Shown here: in pieces, positions 23,552 through 35,904 of the stretch
Layout of the letters: every line of letters begins with the position of its first letter
How positions within the stretch are numbered: position 1 is the first letter of the stretch
From: Sacculina carcini
Lineage: Eukaryota; Arthropoda; Thecostraca; Sacculinidae
Assembly: GCA_916048095.2 (NCBI GenBank)
Contig: OU696596.1
Span: 248,001-312,000, forward strand
Reading direction: 5' to 3'
Length of the DNA stretch: 64,000 nt
Translations under genes and position numbers: made by a program
The notes under the pieces: generated by a model
The model's input: the letters and a program-made list of their open reading frames with translations, nothing else
Database searches by the model: none
What the model was told of the DNA's origin: nothing

Positions 23552-25949
23552 TGCTCTAAGTGTTACCTAAGTGTGCCCTAAGTGTTACCTAAGTGTGCCC
23601 TAAGTGTTACCTAAGTGTACCCTAAGTGTTACCTAAGTGTGGCCTAAGTGTTACCTAAGTGTGCCCCAAGTGTTACCTAAGTGTGCCCTAAGTGTTAACT
23701 AAGTGTTACCTGAGTGTGCCCTAAGTGTTACCTAAGTGTACCCTAAGTGTTACCTAAGAGTTACCTAAGTGTTACATAAGTGTTACCTAAGTGTTACCCA
23801 AGTGTTACCTAAGTGTGCCCTAAGTGTTATCTAAGTGTGCCCTAAGTGTTACCTAAGTGTGCCCTAAATGTTACCCAAGTGTGCCCTAAGTGTTACCTAA
23901 GTGTGCCCCAAGTGTTACCTAAGTGTGCCCTAAGTGTTACCTAAGTGTACCCTAAGTGTTACCTAAGTGTTACCTAAGTGTGCCCTAAGTGTTACCCAAG
24001 TGTGCCCTAAGTGTTACCTAAGTGTGCCCCAAGTGTTACCTAAGTTTGCCCTAAGTGTTAACTAAGTGTTACCTAAGTGTGCCCTAAGTGTTACCTAAGT
24101 GTGCCCTAAGTGTTACCTAAGTGTTACCTAAGTGTTACCTAAGTGTTACCTAAGTGTGCCCTAAGTGTTACCCAAGTGTTACCTAAGTGTTACCTAAGTG
24201 TTACCTAAGTGTTACCTAAGTATTACCTAAGTGTTACCTAAGTGTGCCCTAAGTGTTACCTAAGTGTGCCCTAACTGTTACCTAAGTGTGCCCTAACTGT
24301 TACCTAAGTGTGCCCTAAGTGTTACCTAAGTGTGCCCTAAGTGTTACCTAAGTGTACCCTTAGTGTTACCTAAGTGTTACCTAAGTGTTGCCTAAGTGTT
24401 AACTAAGTGTTACCTAAGTGTGCCCTAAGTGTTACCTAAGTGTGCCCTAAGTGTTACCCAAGTGTGCCCTAAGTGTTACCTAAGTGTGCCCTAAGTGTTA
24501 CCTAAGTGTGCCCCAAGTGTTACCTAAGTGTGCCCTAAGTGTTACCTAAGTGTACCCTAAGTGTTACCTAAGTGTTACCTAAGTGTGCCCTAAGTGTTAC
24601 CCAAGTGTGCCCTAAGTGTTACCTAAGTGTGCCCCAAGTGTTACCTAAGTGTGCCCTAAGTGTTAACTAAGTGTTACCTAAGTGTGCCCTAAGTGTTACC
24701 TAAGTGTGCCCTAAGTGTTACCTAAGTGTTACCTAAGTGTTACCTAAGTGTCACCTAAGTGTGCCCTAAGTGTTACCCAAGTGTTACCTAAGTGTTACCT
24801 AAGTGTTACCTAAGTGTTACCTAAGTATTACCTAAGTGTTACCTAAGTGTGCCCTAAGTGTTACCTAAGTGTGCCCTAACTGTTACCTAAGTGTGCCCTA
24901 ACTGTTACCTAAGTGTGCCCTAAGTGTTACCTAAGTGTGCCCTAAGTGTTACCTAAGTGTACCCTTAGTGTTACCTAAGTGTTACCTAAGTGTTAACTAA
25001 GTGTTACTTAAGTGTTACCTAAGTGTTACCTAAGTGTTACCTAAGTGTGCCCTAAGTGTTACCTAAGTGTACCCTTAGTGTTACCTAAGTGTTACCTAAG
25101 TGTTAACTAAGTGTTACTTAAGTGTTACCTAAGTGTTACCTAAGTGTTACCTAAGTGTGCCCTAAGTGTTACCTAAGTGTGCCCTAAGTGTTACCTAAGT
25201 GTGCCCTAAGTGTTACCTAAGTGTTACCTAAGTGTTACCTAAGTGTTACCTAAGTGTGCCCTAAGTGTTACCTAAGTGTGCCCTAAGTGTTACCTAAGTG
25301 TGCCCTAAGTGTTACCTAAGTGTGCCCTAATTGTTACCTAAGTGTGCCCTAAGTGTTACCTAAGTGTGCCCTAAGTGTTACCTAAGTGTGCCCTAAGTGT
25401 TACCTAAGTGTGCCCTAAGTGTTACCTAAGTGTGCCCTAACTGTTACCTAAGTGTGCCCTAACTGTTACCTAAGTGTGCCCTAAGTGTTACCTAAGTGTG
25501 CCCTAAGTGTTACCTAAGTGTACCCTTAGTGTTACCTAAGTGTTACCTAAGTGTTAACTAAGTGTTACTTAAGTGTTACCTAAGTGTTACCTAAGTGTTA
25601 CCTAAGTGTGCCCTAAGTGTTACCTAAGTGTACCCTTAGTGTTACCTAAGTGTTACCTAAGTGTTAACTAAGTGTTACTTAAGTGTTACCTAAGTGTTAC
25701 CTAAGTGTTACCTAAGTGTGCCCTAAGTGTTACCTAAGTGTGCCCTAAGTGTTACCTAAGTGTGCCCTAAGTGTTACCTAAGTGTTACCTAAGTGTTACC
25801 TAAGTGTTACCTAAGTGTGCCCTAAGTGTTACCTAAGTGTGCCCTAAGTGTTACCTAAGTGTGCCCTAATTGTTACCTAAGTGTGCCCTAAGTGTTACCT
25901 AAGTGTGCCCTAAGTGTTACCTAAGTGTGCCCTAAGTGTTACCTAAGTG
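23552..25949. repeat. 2.40-kb higher-order repeat with a 1,430-bp internal deletion
   Basis: Bounded by TGCTCTAAGTG at 23552 and 25950 (2,398 bp, 218 monomers). The left part follows copy 2 exactly: TTACCTGAGTG at +154 and TTGCCTAAGTG at +836 (24388). The right part follows the tail of copy 2 at an offset of 2,398 bp: TCACCTAAGTG at 24751 against 22353, and TACCCTTAGTG at 24960 against 22562. The difference from copy 2 is 1,430 bp, exactly 130 monomers, and the missing segment includes TTACATATGTG. The join lies at about 24.45 kb. Confidence 0.82.
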
Positions 25950-26081
25950 TGCTCTAAGTGTTACCTAAGTGTGCCCTAAGTGTTACCTAAGTGTGCCCTA
26001 AGTGTTACCTAAGTGTACCCTAAGTGTTACCTAAGTGTGGCCTAAGTGTTACCTAAGTGTGCCCCAAGTGTTACCTAAGTG
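24751..26081. repeat. TCACC/110/561-bp module, locus 4
   Basis: TCACCTAAGTG at 24751 is followed by TACCCTTAGTG at 24960 (+209), with the 561-bp partner at 25521. Both halves carry a second TACCCTTAGTG about 110 bp on. It lies at the end of the internally deleted unit and leads into TGCTCTAAGTG at 25950. Confidence 0.82.
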
Positions 26082-29000
26082 TGCCCTAAGTGTTAACTAA
26101 GTGTTACCTGAGTGTGCCCTAAGTGTTACCTAAGTGTACCCTAAGTGTTACCTAAGAGTTACCTAAGTGTTACATAAGTGTTACCTAAGTGTTACCCAAG
26201 TGTTACCTAAGTGTGCCCTAAGTGTTATCTAAGTGTGCCCTAAGTGTTACCTAAGTGTGCCCTAAATGTTACCCAAGTGTGCCCTAAGTGTTACCTAAGT
26301 GTGCCCCAAGTGTTACCTAAGTGTGCCCTAAGTGTTACCTAAGTGTGCCCTAAGTGTTACCTAAGTGTTACCTAAGTGTGCCCTAAGTGTTACCCAAGTG
26401 TGCCCTAAGTGTTACCTAAGTGTGCCCCAAGTGTTACCTAAGTTTGCCCTAAGTGTTAACTAAGTGTTACCTAAGTGTGCCCTAAGTGTTACCTAAGTGT
26501 GCCCTAAGTGTTACCTAAGTGTTACCTAAGTGTTACCTAAGTGTTACCTAAGTGTGCCCTAAGTGTTACCCAAGTGTTACCTAAGTGTTACCTAAGTGTT
26601 ACCTAAGTGTTACCTAAGTATTACCTAAGTGTTACCTAAGTGTGCCCTAAGTGTTACCTAAGTGTGCCCTAACTGTTACCTAAGTGTGCCCTAACTGTTA
26701 CCTAAGTGTGCCCTAAGTGTTACCTAAGTGTGCCCTAAGTGTTACCTAAGTGTACCCTTAGTGTTACCTAAGTGTTACCTAAGTGTTGCCTAAGTGTTAA
26801 CTAAGTGTTACCTAAGTGTGCCCTAAGTGTTACCTAAGTGTGCCCTAAGTGTTACCTAAGTGTGCCCTAAGTGTTACCTAAGTGTGCCCTAAGTGTTACC
26901 TAAGTGTGCCCCAAGTGTTACCTAAGTGTGCCCTAAGTGTTACCTAAGTGTACCCTAAGTGTTACCTAAGTGTTACCTAAGTGTGCCCTAAGTGTTACCC
27001 AAGTGTGCCCTAAGTGTTACCTAAGTGTGCCCCAAGTGTTACCTAAGTTTGCCCTAAGTGTTAACTAAGTGTTACCTAAGTGTGCCCTAAGTGTTACCTA
27101 AGTGTGCCCTAAGTGTTACCTAAGTGTTACCTAAGTGTTACCTAAGTGTTACCTAAGTGTGCCCTAAGTGTTACCCAAGTGTTACCTAAGTGTTACCTAA
27201 GTGTTACCTAAGTGTTACCTAAGTATTACCTAAGTGTTACCTAAGTGTGCCCTAAGTGTTACCTAAGTGTGCCCTAACTGTTACCTAAGTGTGCCCTAAC
27301 TGTTACCTAAGTGTGCCCTAAGTGTTACCTAAGTGTGCCCTAAGTGTTACCTAAGTGTACCCTTAGTGTTACCTAAGTGTTACCTAAGTGTTGCCTAAGT
27401 GTTAACTAAGTGTTACCTAAGTGTGCCCTAAGTGTTACCTAAGTGTGCCCTAAGTGTTACCTAAGTGTGCCCTAAGTGTTACCTAAGTGTGCCCTAAGTG
27501 TTACCTAAGTGTACCCTAAGTGTTACCTAAGTGTGGCCTAAGTGTTACCTAAGTGTGCCCCAAGTGTTACCTAAGTGTGCCCTAAGTGTTAACTAAGTGT
27601 TACCTAAGTGTGCCCTAAGTGTTAGCTAAGTGTACCATGAGTGTTACCTAAGTGTTACCTAAGTGTTACCTAAGTGTTACCTAAGAGTTACCTAAGTGTT
27701 ACATATGTGTTACCTAAGTGTGCCCTAAGTGTTACCTAAGTGTGCCCTAAGTGTTACCCAAGTGTGCCCTAAGTGTTACCCAAGTGTGCCCTAAGTGTTA
27801 CCTAAGTGTGCCCTAAGTGTGCCCTAAGTGTTACCTAAGTGTACCATAAGTGTTACCTAAGTGTTACCTAAGTGTTACCTAAGTGTTACCTAAGTGTTAC
27901 CTAAGAGTTACCTAAGTGTTACATAAGTGTTACCTAAGTGTGCCCTAAGTGTTACCTAAGTGTGCCCTAAGTGTTACCTAAGTGTGCCCTAAGTGTTACC
28001 TAAGTGTGCCCTAAGTGTTACCTAAGTGTGCCCTAAGTGTGCCCTAAGTGTTACCTAAGTGTACCATAAGTGTTACCTAAGTGTTACCTAAGTGTTACCT
28101 AAGTGTTACCTAAGTGTTACCTAAGTGTTACCCAAGTGTTACCTAAGTGTGCCCTAAGTGTTACCTAAGTGTGCCCTAAGTGTGCCCTAAGTGTTACCTA
28201 AGTGTACCCTTAGTGTTACCCAAGTGTTACCTAAGTGTTAACTAAGTGTTACCTAAGTGTGCCCTAAGTGTTACCTAAGTGTGCCCGAAGTGTTACCCAA
28301 GTGTGCCCTAAGTGTTACCTAAGTGTGCCCTAAGTGTTACCTAAGTGTGCCCCAAGTGTTACCTAAGTGTGCCCTAAGTGTTACCTAAGTGTACCCTAAG
28401 TGTTACCTAAGTGTTACCTAAGTGTGCCCTAAGTGTTACCCAAGTGTGCCCTAAGTGTTACCTAAGTGTGCCCCAAGTGTTACCTAAGTGTGCCCTAAGT
28501 GTTAACTAAGTGTTACCTAAGTGTGCCCTAAGTGTTACCTAAGTGTGCCCTAAGTGTTACCTAAGTGTTACCTAAGTGTTACCTAAGTGTCACCTAAGTG
28601 TGCCCTAAGTGTTACCCAAGTGTTACCTAAGTGTTACCTAAGTGTTACCTAAGTGTTACCTAAGTATTACCTAAGTGTTACCTAAGTGTGCCCTAAGTGT
28701 TACCTAAGTGTGCCCTAACTGTTACCTAAGTGTGCCCTAACTGTTACCTAAGTGTGCCCTAAGTGTTACCTAAGTGTGCCCTAAGTGTTACCTAAGTGTA
28801 CCCTTAGTGTTACCTAAGTGTTACCTAAGTGTTAACTAAGTGTTACTTAAGTGTTACCTAAGTGTTACCTAAGTGTTACCTAAGTGTGCCCTAAGTGTTA
28901 CCTAAGTGTACCCTTAGTGTTACCTAAGTGTTACCTAAGTGTTAACTAAGTGTTACTTAAGTGTTACCTAAGTGTTACCTAAGTGTTACCTAAGTGTGCC

Positions 29001-29810
29001 CTAAGTGTTACCTAAGTGTGCCCTAAGTGTTACCTAAGTGTGCCCTAAGTGTTACCTAAGTGTTACCTAAGTGTTACCTAAGTGTTACCTAAGTGTGCCC
29101 TAAGTGTTACCTAAGTGTGCCCTAAGTGTTACCTAAGTGTGCCCTAAGTGTTACCTAAGTGTGCCCTAATTGTTACCTAAGTGTGCCCTAAGTGTTACCT
29201 AAGTGTGCCCTAAGTGTTACCTAAGTGTGCCCTAAGTGTTACCTAAGTGTGCCCTAAGTGTTACCTAAGTGTGCCCTAACTGTTACCTAAGTGTGCCCTA
29301 ACTGTTACCTAAGTGTGCCCTAAGTGTTACCTAAGTGTGCCCTAAGTGTTACCTAAGTGTACCCTTAGTGTTACCTAAGTGTTACCTAAGTGTTAACTAA
29401 GTGTTACTTAAGTGTTACCTAAGTGTTACCTAAGTGTTACCTAAGTGTGCCCTAAGTGTTACCTAAGTGTACCCTTAGTGTTACCTAAGTGTTACCTAAG
29501 TGTTAACTAAGTGTTACTTAAGTGTTACCTAAGTGTTACCTAAGTGTTACCTAAGTGTGCCCTAAGTGTTACCTAAGTGTGCCCTAAGTGTTACCTAAGT
29601 GTGCCCTAAGTGTTACCTAAGTGTTACCTAAGTGTTACCTAAGTGTTACCTAAGTGTGCCCTAAGTGTTACCTAAGTGTGCCCTAAGTGTTACCTAAGTG
29701 TGCCCTAAGTGTTACCTAAGTGTGCCCTAATTGTTACCTAAGTGTGCCCTAAGTGTTACCTAAGTGTGCCCTAAGTGTTACCTAAGTGTGCCCTAAGTGT
29801 TACCTAAGTG
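25950..29810. repeat. 3.86-kb higher-order repeat, copy 3
   Basis: Bounded by TGCTCTAAGTG at 25950 and 29811 (3,861 bp, 351 monomers). Landmarks: TTACCTGAGTG 26104 (+154), TTACATATGTG 27699 (+1749, no TGCGCTAAGTG after it), TGCCCGAAGTG 28282, TCACCTAAGTG 28590 and the module at 28799 (+2849). The shared TGCCCGAAGTG makes it the closest relative of copy 2. Near 26350 it has ordinary type B where copies 1 and 2 have TACCCTAAGTG. Confidence 0.85.
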
Positions 29811-29920
29811 TGCTCTAAGTGTTACCTAAGTGTGCCCTAAGTGTTACCTAAGTGTGCCCTAAGTGTTACCTAAGTGTACCCTAAGTGTTACCTAAGTGTG
29901 GCCTAAGTGTTACCTAAGTG
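28590..29920. repeat. TCACC/110/561-bp module, locus 5
   Basis: TCACCTAAGTG at 28590 is followed by TACCCTTAGTG at 28799 (+209), with the 561-bp partner at 29360. Both halves show the 110-bp tandem pair, and the tail runs into TGCTCTAAGTG at 29811. It matches loci 1, 4, 6, 7 and 8 in layout. Confidence 0.82.
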
Positions 29921-30620
29921 TGCCCTAAGTGTTACCTAAGTGTGCCCTAAGTGTTAACTAAGTGTTACCTGAGTGTGCCCTAAGTGTTACCTAAGTGTAC
30001 CCTAAGTGTTACCTAAGAGTTACCTAAGTGTTACATAAGTGTTACCTAAGTGTTACCCAAGTGTTACCTAAGTGTGCCCTAAGTGTTATCTAAGTGTGCC
30101 CTAAGTGTTACCTAAGTGTGCCCTAAATGTTACCCAAGTGTGCCCTAAGTGTTACCTAAGTGTGCCCCAAGTGTTACCTAAGTGTGCCCTAAGTGTTACC
30201 TAAGTGTACCCTAAGTGTTACCTAAGTGTTACCTAAGTGTGCCCTAAGTGTTACCCAAGTGTGCCCTAAGTGTTACCTAAGTGTGCCCCAAGTGTTACCT
30301 AAGTTTGCCCTAAGTGTTAACTAAGTGTTACCTAAGTGTGCCCTAAGTGTTACCTAAGTGTGCCCTAAGTGTTACCTAAGTGTTACCTAAGTGTTACCTA
30401 AGTGTTACCTAAGTGTGCCCTAAGTGTTACCCAAGTGTTACCTAAGTGTTACCTAAGTGTTACCTAAGTGTTACCTAAGTATTACCTAAGTGTTACCTAA
30501 GTGTGCCCTAAGTGTTACCTAAGTGTGCCCTAACTGTTACCTAAGTGTGCCCTAACTGTTACCTAAGTGTGCCCTAAGTGTTACCTAAGTGTGCCCTAAG
30601 TGTTACCTAAGTGTACCCTT

Positions 30621-32894
30621 AGTGTTACCTAAGTGTTACCTAAGTGTTGCCTAAGTGTTAACTAAGTGTTACCTAAGTGTGCCCTAAGTGTTACCTAAGT
30701 GTGCCCTAAGTGTTACCTAAGTGTGCCCTAAGTGTTACCTAAGTGTGCCCTAAGTGTTACCTAAGTGTGCCCCAAGTGTTACCTAAGTGTGCCCTAAGTG
30801 TTACCTAAGTGTACCCTAAGTGTTACCTAAGTGTTACCTAAGTGTGCCCTAAGTGTTACCCAAGTGTGCCCTAAGTGTTACCTAAGTGTGCCCCAAGTGT
30901 TACCTAAGTTTGCCCTAAGTGTTAACTAAGTGTTACCTAAGTGTGCCCTAAGTGTTACCTAAGTGTGCCCTAAGTGTTACCTAAGTGTTACCTAAGTGTT
31001 ACCTAAGTGTTACCTAAGTGTGCCCTAAGTGTTACCCAAGTGTTACCTAAGTGTTACCTAAGTGTTACCTAAGTGTTACCTAAGTATTACCTAAGTGTTA
31101 CCTAAGTGTGCCCTAAGTGTTACCTAAGTGTGCCCTAACTGTTACCTAAGTGTGCCCTAACTGTTACCTAAGTGTGCCCTAAGTGTTACCTAAGTGTGCC
31201 CTAAGTGTTACCTAAGTGTGCCCTTAGTGTTACCTAAGTGTTACCTAAGTGTTGCCTAAGTGTTAACTAAGTGTTACCTAAGTGTGCCCTAAGTGTTACC
31301 TAAGTGTGCCCTAAGTGTTACCTAAGTGTGCCCTAAGTGTTACCTAAGTGTGCCCTAAGTGTTACCTAAGTGTACCCTAAGTGTTACCTAAGTGTGGCCT
31401 AAGTGTTACCTAAGTGTGCCCCAAGTGTTACCTAAGTGTGCCCTAAGTGTTAACTAAGTGTTACCTAAGTGTGCCCTAAGTGTTAGCTAAGTGTACCATG
31501 AGTGTTACCTAAGTGTTACCTAAGTGTTACCTAAGTGTTACCTAAGAGTTACCTAAGTGTTACATATGTGTTACCTAAGTGTGCCCTAAGTGTTACCTAA
31601 GTGTGCGCTAAGTGTTACCTAAGTGTTACCTAAGTGTGCCCTAAGTGTTACCTAAGTGTGCCCTAAGTGTTACCTAAGTGTGCCCTAAGTGTTACCTAAG
31701 TGTGCCCTAAGTGTTACCCAAGTGTGCCCTAAGTGTTACCTAAGTGTGCCCTAAGTGTTACCTAAGTGTGCCCCAAGTGTTACCTAAGTGTGCCCTAAGT
31801 GTTAACTAAGTGTTACCTAAGTGTGCCCTAAGTGTTACCTAAGAGTGCCCTAACTGTTACCTAAGTGTGCCCTAACTGTTACCTAAGTGTGCCCTAAGTG
31901 TTACCTAAGTGTGCCCTAAGTGTTACCTAAGTGTTACCTAAGTGTGCCCTAAGTGTTACCCAAGTGTTACCTAAGTGTTACCTAAGTGTTACCTAAGTGT
32001 TACCTAAGTATTACCTAAGTGTTACCTAAGTGTGCCCTAAGTGTTACCTAAGTGTGCCCTAACTGTTACCTAAGTGTGCCCTAACTGTTACCTAAGTGTG
32101 CCCTAAGTGTTACCTAAGTGTGCCCTAAGTGTTACCTAAGTGTACCCTTAGTGTTACCTAAGTGTTACCTAAGTGTTAACTAAGTGTTACTTAAGTGTTA
32201 CCCAAGTGTGCCCTAAGTGTTACCTAAGTGTGCCCTAAGTGTTACCTAAGTGTGCCCTAAGTGTTACCGAAGTGTACCCTAAGTGTTACCTAAGTGTTAC
32301 CTAAGTGTTACCTAAGTGTTACCCAAGTGTTACCTAAGTGTGCCCTAAGTGTTACCTAAGTGTGCCCTAAGTGTGCCCTAAGTGTTACCTAAGTGTACCC
32401 TTAGTGTTACCCAAGTGTTACCTAAGTGTTACCTAAGTGTTACCTAAGTGTGCCTTAAGTGTTACCTAAGTGTGCCCTAAGTGTTACCTAAGTGTTACTT
32501 AAGTGTTACCCAAGTGTGCCCTAAGTGTTACCTAAGTGTGCCCTAAGTGTTACCTAAGTGTGCCCTAAGTGTTACCTAAGTGTACCCTAAGTGTTACCTA
32601 AGTGTGCCCTAAGTGTTACCTAAGTGTTACCTAAGTGTGCCCTAAGTGTTACCCAAGTGTTACCTAAGTGTTACCTAAGTGTTACCTAAGTGTTACCTAA
32701 GTATTACCTAAGTGTTACCTAAGTGTGCCCTAAGTGTTACCTAAGTGTGCCCTAACTGTTACCTAAGTGTGCCCTAACTGTTACCTAAGTGTGCCCTAAG
32801 TGTTACCTAAGTGTGCCCTAAGTGTTACCTAAGTGTACCCTTAGTGTTACCTAAGTGTTACCTAAGTGTTAACTAAGTGTTACTTAAGTGTTAC
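30621..32894. repeat. 2.27-kb near-identical copy of 8841-11114
   Basis: Line-by-line comparison at an offset of 21,780 bp (1,980 monomers) shows two substitutions in about 2,274 bp. TACCCTTAGTG near 9439 is TGCCCTTAGTG near 31219, and a type A monomer near 9670 is TTAACTAAGTG near 31450. No difference was seen from about 31460 to 32894. Outside the interval the two diverge at once: on the left because of the 88-bp insertion in the first copy, on the right because this copy enters the second 693-bp repeat. The similarity of distant copies points to recent exchange. Confidence 0.83.
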
Positions 32895-34463
32895 CCAAGT
32901 GTGCCCTAAGTGTTACCTAAGTGTGCCCTAAGTGTTACCTAAGTGTGCCCTAAGTGTTACCGAAGTGTACCCTAAGTGTTACCTAAGTGTTACCTAAGTG
33001 TTACCTAAGTGTTACCCAAGTGTTACCTAAGTGTGCCCTAAGTGTTACCTAAGTGTGCCCTAAGTGTGCCCTAAGTGTTACCTAAGTGTACCCTTAGTGT
33101 TACCCAAGTGTTACCTAAGTGTTACCTAAGTGTTACCTAAGTGTGCCTTAAGTGTTACCTAAGTGTGCCCTAAGTGTTACCTAAGTGTTACTTAAGTGTT
33201 ACCCAAGTGTGCCCTAAGTGTTACCTAAGTGTGCCCTAAGTGTTACCTAAGTGTGCCCTAAGTGTTACCTAAGTGTACCCTAAGTGTTACCTAAGTGTTA
33301 CCTAAGTGTTACCTAAGTGTTACCCAAGTGTTACCTAAGTGTGCCCTAAGTGTTACCTAAGTGTGCCCTAAGTGTGCCCTAAGTGTTACCTAAGTGTACC
33401 CTTAGTGTTACCCAAGTGTTACCTAAGTGTTACCTAAGTGTTACCTAAGTGTGCCCTAAGTGTGCCCTAAGTGTTACCTAAGTGTGCCCTAAGTGTTACC
33501 TAAGTGTGCCCTAAGTGTGCCCTAAGTGTGCCCTAAGTGTTACCCAAGTGTGCCCTAAGTGTTACCTAAGTGTGCCCTAAGTGTGCCCTAAGTGTTACCT
33601 AAGTGTACCATAAGTGTTACCTAAGTGTTACCTAAGTGTTACCTAAGTGTTACCTAAGTGTTACCTAAGAGTTACCTAAGTGTTACATAAGTGTTACCTA
33701 AGTGTGCCCTAAGTGTGCCCTAAGTGTTACCTAAGTGTACCATAAGTGTTACCTAAGTGTTACCCAAGTGTTACCTAAGTGTGCCCTAAGTGTTACCTAA
33801 GTGTGCCCTAAGTGTGCCCTAAGTGTTACCTAAGTGTACCCTTAGTGTTACCCAAGTGTTACCTAAGTGTTAACTAAGTGTTACCTAAGTGTGCCCTAAG
33901 TGTTACCTAAGTGTGCCCTAAGTGTTACCTAAGTGTGCCCTAAGTGTTACCCAAGTGTGCCCTAAGTGTTACCTAAGTGTGCCCTAAGTGTTACCTAAGT
34001 GTGCCCCAAGTGTTACCTAAGTGTGCCCTAAGTGTTACCTAAGTGTACCCTAAGTGTTACCTAAGTGTTACCTAAGTGTGCCCTAAGTGTTACCTAAGTG
34101 TGCCCTAAGTGTTACCTAAGTGTGCCCTAAGTGTTACCTAAGTGTGCCCTAAGTGTTACCTAAGTGTGCTTTAAGTGTTACCTAAGTGTGCCCTAAGTGT
34201 TACCTAAGTGTGCCCTAAGTGTTACCTAAGTGTACCCTAAGTGTTACCTAAGTGTGGCCTAAGTGTTACCTAAGTGTGCCCCAAGTGTTACCTAAGTGTG
34301 CCCTAAGTGTTAACTAAGTGTTACCTAAGTGTGCCCTAAGTGTTAGCTAAGTGTACCATGAGTGTTACCTAAGTGTTACCTAAGTGTTACCTAAGTGTTA
34401 CCTAAGAGTTACCTAAGTGTTACATATGTGTTACCTAAGTGTGCCCTAAGTGTTACCTAAGTG
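31604..34463. repeat. GCGC-type block with 693-bp duplication, copy 2
   Basis: Bounded by TGCGCTAAGTG at 31604 and 34464 (2,860 bp, 260 monomers). TTACCGAAGTG is at 32264 and 32957 (693 bp apart), TGCTTTAAGTG at 34167 and TTACATATGTG at 34420. The landmarks from 31604 to 34167 sit 18,348 bp after those of the block at 13256. The block is 11 bp shorter than copy 1 because one A monomer is missing from the run before TTACATATGTG. It stands downstream of HOR copy 3 and the linking segment 29811-31603. Confidence 0.83.
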
Positions 34464-35057
34464 TGCGCTAAGTGTTACCTAAGTGTTACCTAAGTGTGCC
34501 CTAAGTGTTACCTAAGTGTGCCCTAAGTGTTACCTAAGTGTGCCCTAAGTGTTACCTAAGTGTGCCCTAAGTGTTACCCAAGTGTGCCCTAAGTGTTACC
34601 TAAGTGTGCCCTAAGTGTTACCTAAGTGTGCCCCAAGTGTTACCTAAGTGTGCCCTAAGTGTTAACTAAGTGTTACCTAAGTGTGCCCTAAGTGTTACCT
34701 AAGTGTGCCCTAACTGTTACCTAAGTGTGCCCTAAGTGTTACCTAAGTGTGCCCTAAGTGTTACCTAAGTGTACCCTTAGTGTTACCTAAGTGTTACCTA
34801 AGTGTTAACTAAGTGTTACTTAAGTGTTACCCAAGTGTGCCCTAAGTGTTACCTAAGTGTGCCCTAAGTGTTACCTAAGTGTGCCCTAAGTGTTACCGAA
34901 GTGTACCCTAAGTGTTACCTAAGTGTTACCTAAGTGTACCCTAAGTGTTACCTAAGTGTGGCCTAAGTGTTACCTAAGTGTGCCCCAAGTGTTACCTAAG
35001 TGTGCCCTAAGTGTTAACTAAGTGTTACCTAAGTGTGCCCTAAGTGTTAGCTAAGTG

Positions 35058-35255
35058 TACCATGAGTGTTACCTAAGTGTTAACTAAGTGTTACCTAAGT
35101 GTGCCCTAAGTGTTAGCTAAGTGTACCATGAGTGTTACCTAAGTGTGGCCTAAGTGTTACCTAAGTGTGCCCCAAGTGTTACCTAAGTGTGCCCTAAGTG
35201 TTAACTAAGTGTTACCTAAGTGTGCCCTAAGTGTTAGCTAAGTGTACCATGAGTG
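35058..35255. repeat. TACCATGAGTG doublet, locus 2, expanded to a triplet
   Basis: TACCATGAGTG starts at 35058, 35124 (+66) and 35245 (+121). The first two form the usual 66-bp doublet. After the second, the sequence re-enters TGGCCTAAGTG, TGCCCCAAGTG, TTAACTAAGTG and TTAGCTAAGTG before the third, so a further duplication took place here. TTACATATGTG follows at 35311, 66 bp after the third copy, as at single-copy loci. Confidence 0.82.
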
Positions 35256-35904
35256 TTACCTAAGTGTTACCTAAGTGTTACCTAAGTGTTACCTAAGAGT
35301 TACCTAAGTGTTACATATGTGTTACCTAAGTGTGCCCTAAGTGTTACCTAAGTGTGCCCTAAGTGTTACCCAAGTGTGCCCTAAGTGTTACCCAAGTGTG
35401 CCCTAAGTGTTACCTAAGTGTGCCCTAAGTGTGCCCTAAGTGTTACCTAAGTGTACCATAAGTGTTACCTAAGTGTTACCTAAGTGTTACCTAAGTGTTA
35501 CCTAAGTGTTACCTAAGAGTTACCTAAGTGTTACATAAGTGTTACCTAAGTGTGCCCTAAGTGTTACCTAAGTGTGCCCTAAGTGTTACCTAAGTGTGCC
35601 CTAAGTGTTACCTAAGTGTGCCCTAAGTGTTACCTAAGTGTGCCCTAAGTGTGCCCTAAGTGTTACCTAAGTGTACCATAAGTGTTACCTAAGTGTTACC
35701 TAAGTGTTACCTAAGTGTTACCTAAGTGTTACCTAAGTGTTACCCAAGTGTTACCTAAGTGTGCCCTAAGTGTTACCTAAGTGTGCCCTAAGTGTGCCCT
35801 AAGTGTTACCTAAGTGTACCCTTAGTGTTACCCAAGTGTTACCTAAGTGTTAACTAAGTGTTACCTAAGTGTGCCCTAAGTGTTACCTAAGTGTGCCCTA
35901 AGTG

